A stretch of DNA of 64,000 bases from CAZYFH01 sp965197395. GTDB lineage: Bacteria; Acidobacteriota; Vicinamibacteria; Vicinamibacterales; UBA8438. Shown piece by piece: positions 26,105-33,610 of this stretch. Numbering within the stretch: position 1 is the first letter of the stretch; each line of letters opens with the position of its first letter. Where the stretch lies: the NCBI GenBank assembly GCA_965197395.1, contig CBDANB010000004.1, positions 248,001 through 312,000 on the forward strand, given 5' to 3'. A program made the translations under genes and the position numbers. The notes under the pieces were generated by a model that did no database searches, was not told the DNA's origin, and saw only the letters and a list, made by a program, of their open reading frames with translations.

Positions 26105-27088
26105 ATGACCGTTCAGACGCGCTATGCGCTCGTCGGTGCAAGCGGCGTGCTGGCCTTGGGGCTGGCAGGGGGCCTCGTCGCCTACCTCCAGGGCGGTCTG
26201 CCGACAGCCTCCGCCCAGACCCGCCCGGACGCATTCCGGTATGTGCCGGCCGCCGCCAACGTCGTGGCATTTGCCAACGTCCGCGACGTCATGTATTCCG
26301 ATTTCCGGCAGCGCATGCGGGAATTCGTCCCGGACGGCGGCGGCCAGGCCGAGTTCCAGGAGCGCACGGGCATCAACCTCGAAGACGACATCGACACAGT
26401 GGTGGCCTGCCTCGTGCCACGCGGTTCGGAAGACCCGCAGGGGTTGGTTGTGCTGAACGGTCGTTTCGACGTCGCGCGGCTGGAGGCATTGGCCCGCGAG
26501 CATGGCGGCACGGTGTCCGAGTATCAGGGGCGCCGGATGCTGACGACGACCCAGGGTGACGACACGTTGGCCATGGCGTTTGTGGCGCCCGGGGTCGTGG
26601 CCCTTGGATCAGTCGCGCTCGTGCGGGAAGCGATCGATCTCCCGTCCACCGGCAACGACGTCACATCGAACACGCGGCTGATGGGGCTCCTGAGCAACAT
26701 CGATACCGGCAGCAACGCGTGGGCGATCGGTCGGCTCGATGGGCCGGGTGCGACCGACTGGTTGCCGGACGAGGTCGAAACCCAGATTCCCCAGGTGGCC
26801 GCGTTCGCAGTCGGCGGTCGTGTCAACGGCGGTTTGAGCGGCACCGTCGTGGCCGAGGCCCGCGACGAGGCAGCCGGTCAGAACCTGCGTGACATCATCC
26901 AGGGCTTTCTCGCGCTCGCGCGCATGCAGACCAGCTCGCGCCCCGAGCTGGCGTCGCTGCTCGACTCCTTCCAGCTGAACGCCGTCGGGACGAACGTCAG
27001 CCTCTCGTTCGCCCTCCCGACGGAGTTCATCGTGCAGCTGCTCAGCGGCCTGGCGAATGCCGCCGGCGCCGACGCTGAGACCCCGTAG
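26105..27088 (+). CDS. Exported or membrane-anchored protein, DUF3352-like, function unknown
   Basis: A 327-residue protein with an N-terminal hydrophobic segment (YALVGASGVLALGLAGGLVAYL) that is a signal peptide or anchor. Then comes YVPAAANVVAFANVRDVM, the 'PADAxxxxxxN' type opening seen in DUF3352-like proteins of Acidobacteriota. Later segments alternate beta strands and helices (GLVVLNGRFDVARLEALARE, DDTLAMAFVAPGVVALGS). No catalytic motif is visible. It stands alone, with a candidate promoter directly upstream. Function unknown; family link is tentative. Confidence 0.7.
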   Translation: MTVQTRYALVGASGVLALGLAGGLVAYLQGGLPTASAQTRPDAFRYVPAAANVVAFANVRDVMYSDFRQRMREFVPDGGGQAEFQERTGINLEDDIDTVVACLVPRGSEDPQGLVVLNGRFDVARLEALAREHGGTVSEYQGRRMLTTTQGDDTLAMAFVAPGVVALGSVALVREAIDLPSTGNDVTSNTRLMGLLSNIDTGSNAWAIGRLDGPGATDWLPDEVETQIPQVAAFAVGGRVNGGLSGTVVAEARDEAAGQNLRDIIQGFLALARMQTSSRPELASLLDSFQLNAVGTNVSLSFALPTEFIVQLLSGLANAAGADAETP

Positions 27089-27233
27089 TAGCGGTCCCCA
27101 GCGCGCTGTCGCACGGATTATTCACCGCTCCCACGTCGTCTTCAACTGCAGCTGATGCGCGACGACTCGCTCCGCGTGCGGCCGGTCATCCACGCGCGTG
27201 CCGCGGGCACGATTCGCGCCGCGCTGTACGACG

Positions 27234-27590
27234 CTACGGGGCTTCGCTCCCCACGCGGTCTGATTGAAGCGCGGAGACGAAGTTCGCAATGATGGCGGCG
27301 ACGTGATCCGACGGCTCGACGAACTCCACACCTGATCGATACATCACGTGCTCGTGCTCGACGTCGCTGATGCTCGAGTGCACGATTCGCCCTTTGACGA
27401 TGATCGAGTCGCCGCCGAGGGTCAGCCGGAGGTCGTGGAGCGAATCGAGGTGCAGGGGAAACGGCGTGTCGATCTGGGCGCCGCCCGACGAGATCTGGGC
27501 GATCTGCATCGGTTGAAAGACCATGACCTCGCCCTGAAGCTCGCCGAGAATGTCGACGCGTCCGGTGTCGCGTCGATTCTCGGCACCCAT
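27234..27590 (-). CDS. PilZ-domain protein
   Basis: A 118-residue single-domain protein resembling PilZ, the cyclic di-GMP receptor fold. It has an arginine-containing N-terminus (ENRRDTGRVD), then GELQGEVMVF, IAQISSGGAQIDTPFPL (matching the D/NxSxxG motif) and LRLTLGGDSIIVKGRIVHS. The canonical RxxxR is imperfect, so binding of c-di-GMP is uncertain. It fits the presence of two HD-GYP proteins elsewhere in the window. Divergent from the dehydrogenase gene at 27664. Confidence 0.8.
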   Translation of the reverse strand: MGAENRRDTGRVDILGELQGEVMVFQPMQIAQISSGGAQIDTPFPLHLDSLHDLRLTLGGDSIIVKGRIVHSSISDVEHEHVMYRSGVEFVEPSDHVAAIIANFVSALQSDRVGSEAP

Positions 27591-27617
27591 GGTGCGCGCA
27601 CTATAGCACGGTGACTT

Positions 27618-27626
27618 TGCTATGAT
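27618..27626 (+). promoter_or_regulatory. Candidate extended -10 promoter
   Basis: TGC-TATGAT forms an extended -10 element (TGnTATnAT) 38 bases before the ATG at 27664, in the divergent spacer with the PilZ gene. No convincing -35 box is seen, as expected for extended -10 promoters. Confidence 0.35.
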
Positions 27627-27663
27627 CTGGTGTTTCGGTGGATGGTAAATGGACTGACAAGGT

Positions 27664-28512
27664 ATGGCAGCTCACACAGTCGGTGTCGTTGGGTGCGGGT
27701 TGATGGGCTCCGGGATCGCGCAGGTGAGCGCGATCGCGGGGTTCCGGACGATCGTGCGCGAAGTCGATCAGGCGCTCGTCGATCGAGGCCTCCGTCGCAT
27801 CGAGGATTTCCTCACGGCGGGTGTCACGCGTGGCAAGACGAGCGCCGAGGAGAAGGACCGCGCGCTGGCCAACCTCTCCGGCACGACCCGGCTCGACGCA
27901 TTCGCCGACTGCGACTTCGTGATCGAAGCGATCGTGGAGAACGTCGCGGCCAAGCGCGAGGTCTTCGCGGCGCTCGAAGAAGCCGTCGGTCCGGAAGCGG
28001 TGTTCGCGTCGAATACGTCGTCGCTGTGTATCACCGAGCTCGCAGCGGCGACAAAGCGGCCCGATCGGTTCATCGGGATGCACTTTTTCAGCCCGGTGCC
28101 GGTGATGGGGCTGGTCGAGGTGATCCGCGGATTGACGACCAGCGACGCGACCTACGAGCGTGCGTTCGACCTCGGCAAGCGCCTGGGTAAGGAGCCGGTG
28201 ACGGCGCCCGACCGACCGGGGTTCATTGCGAACCGGTTACTCATCCCGTATCTGCTCGACGCCGTGCGCGCCTACGAAGCCGGGGTCGGGACGCTCGAGG
28301 ACATCGACAAGACGATGACCATGGGGTGCGGGCATCCGATGGGGCCATTCACCTTGCTCGACTTCATTGGATTGGATACGACGTACTACATCGCCAATAT
28401 CATGCACGACGAGTTTCGCAATCAGATGTACGCGCCGCCGCCGCTGCTCAAGCGCATGGTGCTGGCCGGTCGGCTCGGACGCAAGAGCGGGCGAGGCTTC
28501 TATTCCTACTGA
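27664..28512 (+). CDS. 3-hydroxyacyl-CoA (3-hydroxybutyryl-CoA) dehydrogenase
   Basis: A 282-residue NAD(P)-dependent dehydrogenase of the Hbd/PaaH family. The Rossmann motif GCGLMGSGIAQV is at the N-terminus. The catalytic His is in FIGMHFFSPVPVMGLVEVI, followed by PGFIANRLLIPYLLDAVRAYE and GCGHPMGPFTLLDFIGLDT. The protein ends GRKSGRGFYSY as usual. It converts 3-hydroxyacyl-CoA to 3-oxoacyl-CoA in fatty-acid oxidation or butyrate/PHB metabolism. No enoyl-CoA hydratase or thiolase is adjacent, so the pathway is not fixed by context. folE follows after 10 bases. Confidence 0.93.
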   Translation: MAAHTVGVVGCGLMGSGIAQVSAIAGFRTIVREVDQALVDRGLRRIEDFLTAGVTRGKTSAEEKDRALANLSGTTRLDAFADCDFVIEAIVENVAAKREVFAALEEAVGPEAVFASNTSSLCITELAAATKRPDRFIGMHFFSPVPVMGLVEVIRGLTTSDATYERAFDLGKRLGKEPVTAPDRPGFIANRLLIPYLLDAVRAYEAGVGTLEDIDKTMTMGCGHPMGPFTLLDFIGLDTTYYIANIMHDEFRNQMYAPPPLLKRMVLAGRLGRKSGRGFYSY

Positions 28513-28522
28513 CGCGTCGCTG

Positions 28523-29161
28523 ATGCCGGACATCATGAATGACGAGCGGGTGCGCGACGCCGTTGGCGTGCTGCTCGCGGAGATGGGGGAGGACCCGGCG
28601 CGCGAGGGGCTGGCGCGGACTCCCGCGCGTGTCTCGAAAGCGTTGCGGTTCCTGACCAGCGGCTACCGGCAGGACGTCGACGTCGTGCTGAACGGCGCCC
28701 TCTTTTCCGTCGATTACAGCGAGATGGTCATCGTCAAGGACATCGACTTCTACAGCTTGTGCGAGCACCACCTCCTGCCGTTTTTCGGAAAGTGTCACGT
28801 GGCCTATCTGCCGCGCGACAAGGTGGTGGGGCTCAGCAAGATCCCCCGACTCATCGAGGTCTTCAGTCGGCGTCTGCAGGTGCAAGAACGGCTGACGAAC
28901 CAGATTGCCGAAGTGCTGCTGCAAAAGCTCAACCCGCTCGGAGTCGGGGTCGTGGTCGAGGCGACCCATCTGTGCATGCTGATGCGCGGCGTGGAAAAGC
29001 AGAACTCGTCCGCGCTCACGAGCGCGATGCTCGGGTCGTTCCGATCGAACGCGCAAACGCGGACGGAGTTTCTGGAGCTGTTGCGGCAGCGCGGCGACGT
29101 GCGCGTCCCGCTCACGCCGTCCGACGCGGCTCGGGCTGCGGACCGACGGGAATCCGATTGA
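28523..29161 (+). CDS. folE: GTP cyclohydrolase I
   Basis: A 212-residue enzyme making 7,8-dihydroneopterin triphosphate from GTP, the first step of folate and pterin synthesis. Zinc-ligand region FYSLCEHHLLPFFGK and the later Cys in EATHLCMLMRGVEKQNS are intact, as is GLSKIPRLIEVFSRRLQVQERLT. The frame is open upstream, but ATG at 28523, just after the dehydrogenase stop, gives the normal N-terminus; ATG at 28535 is an alternative. A C-terminal tail of about 15 residues exceeds the typical length. Its stop overlaps the next ATG (TGATG). Confidence 0.96.
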   Translation: MPDIMNDERVRDAVGVLLAEMGEDPAREGLARTPARVSKALRFLTSGYRQDVDVVLNGALFSVDYSEMVIVKDIDFYSLCEHHLLPFFGKCHVAYLPRDKVVGLSKIPRLIEVFSRRLQVQERLTNQIAEVLLQKLNPLGVGVVVEATHLCMLMRGVEKQNSSALTSAMLGSFRSNAQTRTEFLELLRQRGDVRVPLTPSDAARAADRRESD

Positions 29162-29760
29162 TGATGGTTCGGCTCCTGCTCCTGGCGGGCGCCGCGGTGG
29201 TGACCACCGCCGCCGTGGCCTCCCAGGATCGCCGGATCGAGCCGGCGGAAGTACGCTGCCCCACGGTGCTCGGCGTCGGCCTCAATACTGATCTCGCGTT
29301 CTGCGACGTGCTCATTCAGCAGGATGCGGATCTGGGGGTCGTGGTCATCGTGCCACCTCACCGCGGGGACGCGACGCTGTCGTTCAATTTGCACAATCGG
29401 CACACCTACTCCGCGGAAGAAGACCGCGGCGGGCGGGCGTTCGCGGAGTACACGGCGGAGATCGCCGTGGCGACCGTCGATGGCGATGTGGTCGGGCGAC
29501 GGTTCATCCTGAGTGAGTTTCGCACCGCGGACGACCTCATCGATCGCGTGACGGGCGGGGCCGGTCCAGGCGGCATGAAGGCCGTGGCCCCGACCGGCGT
29601 CGAGCGTGTGTTCATCGCTGTCCCGGACGACCTCGAGGTCGTGTCCATCGTTGGCCAGAACCTGGAGGTCGTGCGTCTCGACGGTCGCGAGAGCATCCGG
29701 TCCGTCGGTCGCCCGGTAGCCGTGATCAGCGATGTCCGGGTTGAGTACAGCGAGCCGTAA
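29161..29760 (+). CDS. Secreted protein, function unknown
   Basis: A 199-residue protein with a signal peptide (MMVRLLLLAGAAVVTTAAVA, cleavage near residue 20). The mature part is beta-rich (LGVVVIVPPHRGDATLSFNL, AEYTAEIAVATVDGDVVGRR, ERVFIAVPDDLEVVSIVGQN) with two cysteines near residues 32 and 48 that could form a disulfide. No family recognised. It starts at the base ending the folE stop, so it is probably co-transcribed. Confidence 0.72.
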   Translation: MMVRLLLLAGAAVVTTAAVASQDRRIEPAEVRCPTVLGVGLNTDLAFCDVLIQQDADLGVVVIVPPHRGDATLSFNLHNRHTYSAEEDRGGRAFAEYTAEIAVATVDGDVVGRRFILSEFRTADDLIDRVTGGAGPGGMKAVAPTGVERVFIAVPDDLEVVSIVGQNLEVVRLDGRESIRSVGRPVAVISDVRVEYSEP

Positions 29761-29782
29761 CGTCGCGAGAAGCGAGCTGGGA

Positions 29783-30793
29783 GTGATTCACGATCTCATC
29801 ATCGTCGGGGCGGGACCGGCGGGACTGGCGACGGCGATTGCCGCGAAACAGGCCGGACTCGACTTTCGCATCTTCGAGAAGGGTGTGCTGGTCAACGCCC
29901 TGTTTCGGTTCCCCAGCCAGATGGTCTTCTTCACGACACCGGATCTGTTGGAGATCGGCGGTCTGCCGTTCGTCACGCCGCATGGCAAACCGACCCGCGA
30001 CGAGGCGTTGCGCTATTACCGGCGCGTGGTCGACACGCACGAGATCGACATCGCGTTCGGCTCAACCGTGACGGACGTGACGCCCGGCGGCGATGACGCG
30101 CCGTTCACGGTGGGCACGCGTGACGCTGGTAGCGTGACCCACCGCTGGCAGTCGCGGTGTGTCGTCGTGGCGAACGGGTGCTATGACCATCCGAACCGGC
30201 TTCGCGTGCCCGGCGAGGACCTGCCGCATGTCTCGCATTACTACACCGAGCCGCACGAGTTCTACCGAAAGCGCGTGGTCGTCGTTGGTGGGAAGAACTC
30301 CGCCGCCGAAGCGGCGCTCGATCTGTATCGCGCCGGTGCGAGCGTTGCCCTGGTGCATCGGCGCGCCGAGCTCGGCGCGTCCATCAAATACTGGGTCAAA
30401 CCGGACATCGAGAACCGGATTCGGGAGGGGTCGATCGAGGCGTCGTTCGAGACGACGGTCGTGGAGATCCGGGACCGAGATCTTGTGGTCGACCGCGCCG
30501 GGACGCGGGAGACGATGGCGGCGGATGCCGTGTTTCTGTTGACCGGGTATCTGGCCGATCTCGACTTCTTGCGCGGGTGCGGCATCGCGGTGGCCGACAA
30601 CAACGTGCCACGCCACGACCCGGAGACGTTCGAAACCAACGTCCCTGGACTCTACCTGGCGGGCGCCGTCGTCGCGGGTGCCAATCGCGGCGAGGTCTTC
30701 ATCGAGAACGGCCGCTTTCACGGTCGGGTGGTCGTCGACCAGATCGCCGGGCGGCTCGGACGTGCGCCGGTCAGCGCGGTCGCGTCGTCCTGA
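29783..30793 (+). CDS. YpdA-like FAD-dependent (bacillithiol disulfide?) reductase
   Basis: A 336-residue flavoprotein with an N-terminal FAD motif DLIIVGAGPAGLATAIAA, the segment FRFPSQMVFFTTPDLLEIGG typical of YpdA, a second nucleotide-binding motif VVVVGGKNSAAEAALDLYRAG, and a final GLYLAGAVVAGANRGEVFIENGR (about residues 280-302). No redox CxxC is present, as in YpdA. YpdA/Bdr reduces oxidised bacillithiol using NADPH. GTG at 29783 is chosen because the longer ATG start at 29732 overlaps the previous gene; the family starts at this point. No bsh biosynthesis genes are in the window. Confidence 0.85.
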   Translation: MIHDLIIVGAGPAGLATAIAAKQAGLDFRIFEKGVLVNALFRFPSQMVFFTTPDLLEIGGLPFVTPHGKPTRDEALRYYRRVVDTHEIDIAFGSTVTDVTPGGDDAPFTVGTRDAGSVTHRWQSRCVVVANGCYDHPNRLRVPGEDLPHVSHYYTEPHEFYRKRVVVVGGKNSAAEAALDLYRAGASVALVHRRAELGASIKYWVKPDIENRIREGSIEASFETTVVEIRDRDLVVDRAGTRETMAADAVFLLTGYLADLDFLRGCGIAVADNNVPRHDPETFETNVPGLYLAGAVVAGANRGEVFIENGRFHGRVVVDQIAGRLGRAPVSAVASS

Positions 30794-30821
30794 GCCGGTC
30801 CCCAGGGGCATGCTCCTGTCG

Positions 30822-30895
30822 CATGTCTTATGTCTTAGGTCTTATGTCTTAGGTCTTAGGTTCCCAGGGCGTTCTTGCCTAAGACCTAAGACCAA
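30822..30895. repeat. TAAGAC-word inverted repeat hairpin
   Basis: GTCTTAGGTCTTAGG (30846-30860) pairs perfectly over 15 bases with CCTAAGACCTAAGAC (30878-30892) around a 17-base loop. Further upstream copies of TGTCTTAGGTCTTA extend the left arm. It sits between the convergent YpdA-like and Lon-domain genes, where it could act as a bidirectional terminator. Confidence 0.7.
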
Positions 30896-30923
30896 GAGCG
30901 GCGGGAACCACAGCGCCACGGCG

Positions 30924-31571
30924 CTATTGCAGACCCGTCGTCGGGAATGTCTGCGCGGCGACGAGCATCCGCATTTCCAGTAGATCGATCAAGGTCTCGC
31001 ATCGCGTCACGACGTCGCCGCGCTCCAGCAGGGCCAGCCTTTCCACAGGCTCGAGCTCAAGATACTGCGCCAGCGCGTTCACGAGGTCGCCGTCGGCCAT
31101 CTCGCGCGGCACGGTCGTTTCAGACCCGGTCTCGGTCGAACGGCGCTCGAGCAGCGCCTCGAGACGCTGCCGCGCGCTCCGAAGACGGGGTCGCGCGTCG
31201 GGGTCCATCGTTTCGGGGAGGGCGTCGACCGTGGCCAGCCTGTAGGCCCGGGAGTGCTCCTCCCGACACACCCGGAACTTCTCGAACCCACGCAGCACGA
31301 TGTTGTAGCGGCCGTCCGCCAGGCGTTCCACATGGGTGATCAGGCCGGCGCACCCGGTGGGATACACCGCGGGATTGACATCGGCCTCCTTCTCCCATCC
31401 CTCGCGGAGCAACACCATGCCGATGAGACGGTCACCGTTCAGCGCGTCGTGGACCATCTCGCGATAGCGAGCTTCGAAGATGTGGAGCGGGAGGAAGACG
31501 TTGGGAAAGAGAACGACGTTGGGCAGCGGGAAGATCGGAATGGTGGGCGGGAGCGTCGAATGCAGCGGCAC
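30924..31571 (-). CDS. Lon substrate-binding-domain protein (LON domain alone)
   Basis: A 215-residue protein equal to the N-terminal (LAN) domain of Lon protease without ATPase or protease domains. Visible motifs are IPIFPLPNVVLFPNVFLPLH, FEARYREMVHDAL, GCAGLITHVERLADGRYNIVL and GFEKFRV. Free LON-domain proteins are widespread and of unclear function, probably recognising proteins. It starts with GTG at 31571. AGGAG lies 12 bases upstream, and the IS200 element begins directly beyond it, so its native promoter may have been displaced. Confidence 0.88.
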   Translation of the reverse strand: MPLHSTLPPTIPIFPLPNVVLFPNVFLPLHIFEARYREMVHDALNGDRLIGMVLLREGWEKEADVNPAVYPTGCAGLITHVERLADGRYNIVLRGFEKFRVCREEHSRAYRLATVDALPETMDPDARPRLRSARQRLEALLERRSTETGSETTVPREMADGDLVNALAQYLELEPVERLALLERGDVVTRCETLIDLLEMRMLVAAQTFPTTGLQ

Positions 31572-31590
31572 TTTTGCCAGGGGCTCCTAG

Positions 31591-32231
31591 TTGCCGTGGG
31601 AGACCCCCCGGCTTTGCCGGGGCGGCCAGCAGCGTTTGACGTATCCGGGAGTCGCGTGAGGAAACTCCTTCCCGTGAGCCGCACAAGCATCACGAGAAGG
31701 AGTCCTCATGACGACGTACCGAAGTCTCAATCATACGAAATGGCACTGCCAGTATCACGTAGTGTTCATTCCGAAGTACCGGAAGAAAGCGATGTATGGA
31801 GGCGTCCGGCAGCAGCTGGGCGAGGTGCTGCGGCAGCTGGCGCGGCACCGCGAGAGCCAGGTGGAGGAGGGGCATCTGCTGCCCGACCACGTCCACATGT
31901 TGGTGTCGATCCCCCCGAAGTACTCGGTGGCGCAGGTGATCGGGTATCTCAAGGGGAAGAGCGCGATCCACATCGCTCGGGAGTTTGCGGGGCGGTCCCG
32001 GAACTTCGTGGGGCAGCACTTCTGGGCGCGCGGGTATTTTGTCTCGACGGTGGGCCGTGATGAACGGATCATCCGGGACTATATCCAGCAGCAGGAGCGA
32101 GAGGATCGGCGGCTGGATCAGTTGCCGTTGGACTAGAGCCGCCACCGTCAGGTGGCTCAAGTGACCGCGCAGCGGTCACGTCAGCCGCTTTGAGCGGCTC
32201 ACAACTAAAGCCCCCGGCTTTGCCGGGGGAT
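31591..32231 (+). mobile_element. IS200-type insertion sequence
   Basis: A tnpA gene flanked by hairpins, the layout of IS200/IS605 elements, which lack terminal inverted repeats. The left hairpin is CCCCGGCTTTGCCGGGG (within 31603-31624). On the right are GTGACCGCGCAGCGGTCAC (32161-32179), AGCCGCTTTGAGCGGCT (32183-32199) and CCCCCGGCTTTGCCGGGGG (32211-32229). Exact ends are not certain. It sits between the start of the Lon-domain gene and the stop of the VWA gene (32234), disrupting neither. Confidence 0.82.
31708..32136 (+). CDS. tnpA: IS200-family Y1 (HUH) transposase TnpA
   Basis: A 142-residue transposase with the HUH motif DHVHML (His61, His63) and a probable catalytic tyrosine Tyr125 in IIRDYIQQQE. 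Family landmarks: TKWHCQYHVVFIPKYRKK, YLKGKSAI and RNFVGQHFWARGYFVSTVG. It moves the element as single-stranded DNA. No tnpB is present, which makes it IS200-like rather than IS605-like. The gene is full length and appears intact. Confidence 0.95.
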   Translation: MTTYRSLNHTKWHCQYHVVFIPKYRKKAMYGGVRQQLGEVLRQLARHRESQVEEGHLLPDHVHMLVSIPPKYSVAQVIGYLKGKSAIHIAREFAGRSRNFVGQHFWARGYFVSTVGRDERIIRDYIQQQEREDRRLDQLPLD

Positions 32232-32233
32232 AC

Positions 32234-33508
32234 TTACTGGACCGTCTTCGTCTTCTTGTCCATGTAGTCCATGAGCACGTACTGCCCGAGCGTGAACGGC
32301 GTCGTGAAATAGGCCTTCCCGCGACAGATGGCCGCGACGCGACGCACGAACGCCACGAGCTCGTGGTCGCGCGCCAGCATGAACGTGTTGATCATGATGC
32401 CGGCCTTGCGACAACTGGCCACCTCGGCAAACGTCTCGGCGATGATCATCGGGTCGAGGCCGAACGCGTTGCGGTAAATCTGCCCATCCTGCTGGGTCAG
32501 CGCCGACGGCTTCCCGTCGGTGATCATGACGATCTGGCGCATGTCCTTCCGCTGGCGCTCCAGGATGCGTCGCGCGAGACGGAGCCCTTCCCGGGTGTTC
32601 GTGTAGTAGGGACCGACCCGCACCCGGGCGAGCTGCTTCAACGGGATCTCCTTGGCGGAATCGTGAAACAGCACGACGTTCAGCGCGTCACCGGGATACT
32701 GTCGGCGGATGAGGTTGGCGAGCGCCAGCGCGACCTGCTTCGCCGGCGTAAAGCGATCCTCGCCATAGAGGATCATGCTGTGGCTGCAGTCGAGCATGAG
32801 CACGGTCGCGCACGAGCTCTGATACTCGCCCTGGGCCACCATCAGGTCTTCGTATTGCACGTCGATGAGGTCGCCCCCCACGGCGCCTTGGGCTCGCCTG
32901 ACCGCGTTGAGAATTGTCCCGCTGGCATCGATGTTGATCGTGTCGCCGAACTCGTACGGCTTCGACGCGCCGCTCGCCTCGACGCCCGTCGCGAGCTCGC
33001 GCGTATCGTGTCGGCCGAAGCTGCTCCGGCCGGTCGATCCGAGAAGGTCGCGGAGCGCGCGGTAGCCGAGGAAATCAAGGCTCTTGTCGGTCACCTCGAA
33101 GCGCGCCGCCGGCGTTTCCGGGCCGGACATCGAAGCCCCGGCCTGCCCGTCACCGCCGGGGCGCATGCTGATATACCCCTGCTCGGCCATTTGCTCGATG
33201 ATCTGCTGGATGAGCTGTTCGAGCCGCGATTGACCCTCCGCCTGGTCGGCGTCCGCCGGGTCGCCCAGGAGCTGCTGCACGGCCTCTTCCGGCAGCAGGC
33301 CGCCGTTCAGGAGCGCATCGAGGATCGCGTCGTGGAGCGCCTGGACGGTCTGGTCGCCGTTCTCGTCATCATCAGGGGCCGCCAGCGGGTCGCCGTACGG
33401 GTTGTCGAAGCCGCTCGAGAGGAGCAGCTCGGAGAGCTTGGAGACGAGCTCCTCGAGGTCGACGCCGCCGAGGGCCTCACCGGTATACCGGGTGTAGCGG
33501 TAACGCAT
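32234..33508 (-). CDS. VWA-domain protein partnered with an AAA+ ATPase
   Basis: A 424-residue protein. The N-terminal half is charged and helical (SRLEQLIQQIIEQMAEQGY); the C-terminal half is a von Willebrand A domain with a MIDAS motif DCSHSM (Asp240, Ser242, Ser244), a later Thr/Asp in MITDGKPSAL and NVVLFHDSAKEIPLKQLARV. VWA/AAA+ pairs such as MoxR or ChlD/ChlI act as metal-dependent chaperones or chelatases. It follows the AAA+ gene on the same strand, 102 bases apart, with a hairpin repeat between. The IS200 right-end hairpin touches its stop codon. Confidence 0.88.
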   Translation of the reverse strand: MRYRYTRYTGEALGGVDLEELVSKLSELLLSSGFDNPYGDPLAAPDDDENGDQTVQALHDAILDALLNGGLLPEEAVQQLLGDPADADQAEGQSRLEQLIQQIIEQMAEQGYISMRPGGDGQAGASMSGPETPAARFEVTDKSLDFLGYRALRDLLGSTGRSSFGRHDTRELATGVEASGASKPYEFGDTINIDASGTILNAVRRAQGAVGGDLIDVQYEDLMVAQGEYQSSCATVLMLDCSHSMILYGEDRFTPAKQVALALANLIRRQYPGDALNVVLFHDSAKEIPLKQLARVRVGPYYTNTREGLRLARRILERQRKDMRQIVMITDGKPSALTQQDGQIYRNAFGLDPMIIAETFAEVASCRKAGIMINTFMLARDHELVAFVRRVAAICRGKAYFTTPFTLGQYVLMDYMDKKTKTVQ

Positions 33509-33518
33509 GGGCGAATCG

Positions 33519-33604
33519 CGAGGTCTTAGGTCCTAAGTCTTAGGTCTTAGGCATGATTCGTGCGGGCGTTCTGCTTAAGACATAAGACATAAGACATAAG
33601 ACTA
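33519..33604. repeat. TAAGAC-word hairpin between the AAA+ and VWA genes
   Basis: Left arm AGGTCTTAGGTCCTAAGTCTTAGGTCTTAGGC (33521-33552, given as a region) can pair with CTTAAGACATAAGACATAAGAC (33573-33594), also containing three direct ATAAGAC words. Pairing is imperfect. It splits the otherwise compact minus-strand run and could attenuate or terminate transcription before the VWA gene. Confidence 0.65.
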
Positions 33605-33610
33605 GGGAAC

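Noticed and set aside
27089..27233. Small RNA or tRNA in the 145-base gap after the 26105 gene
   Set aside because: Only weak, unconvincing stems; no tRNA consensus and no promoter/terminator pair.
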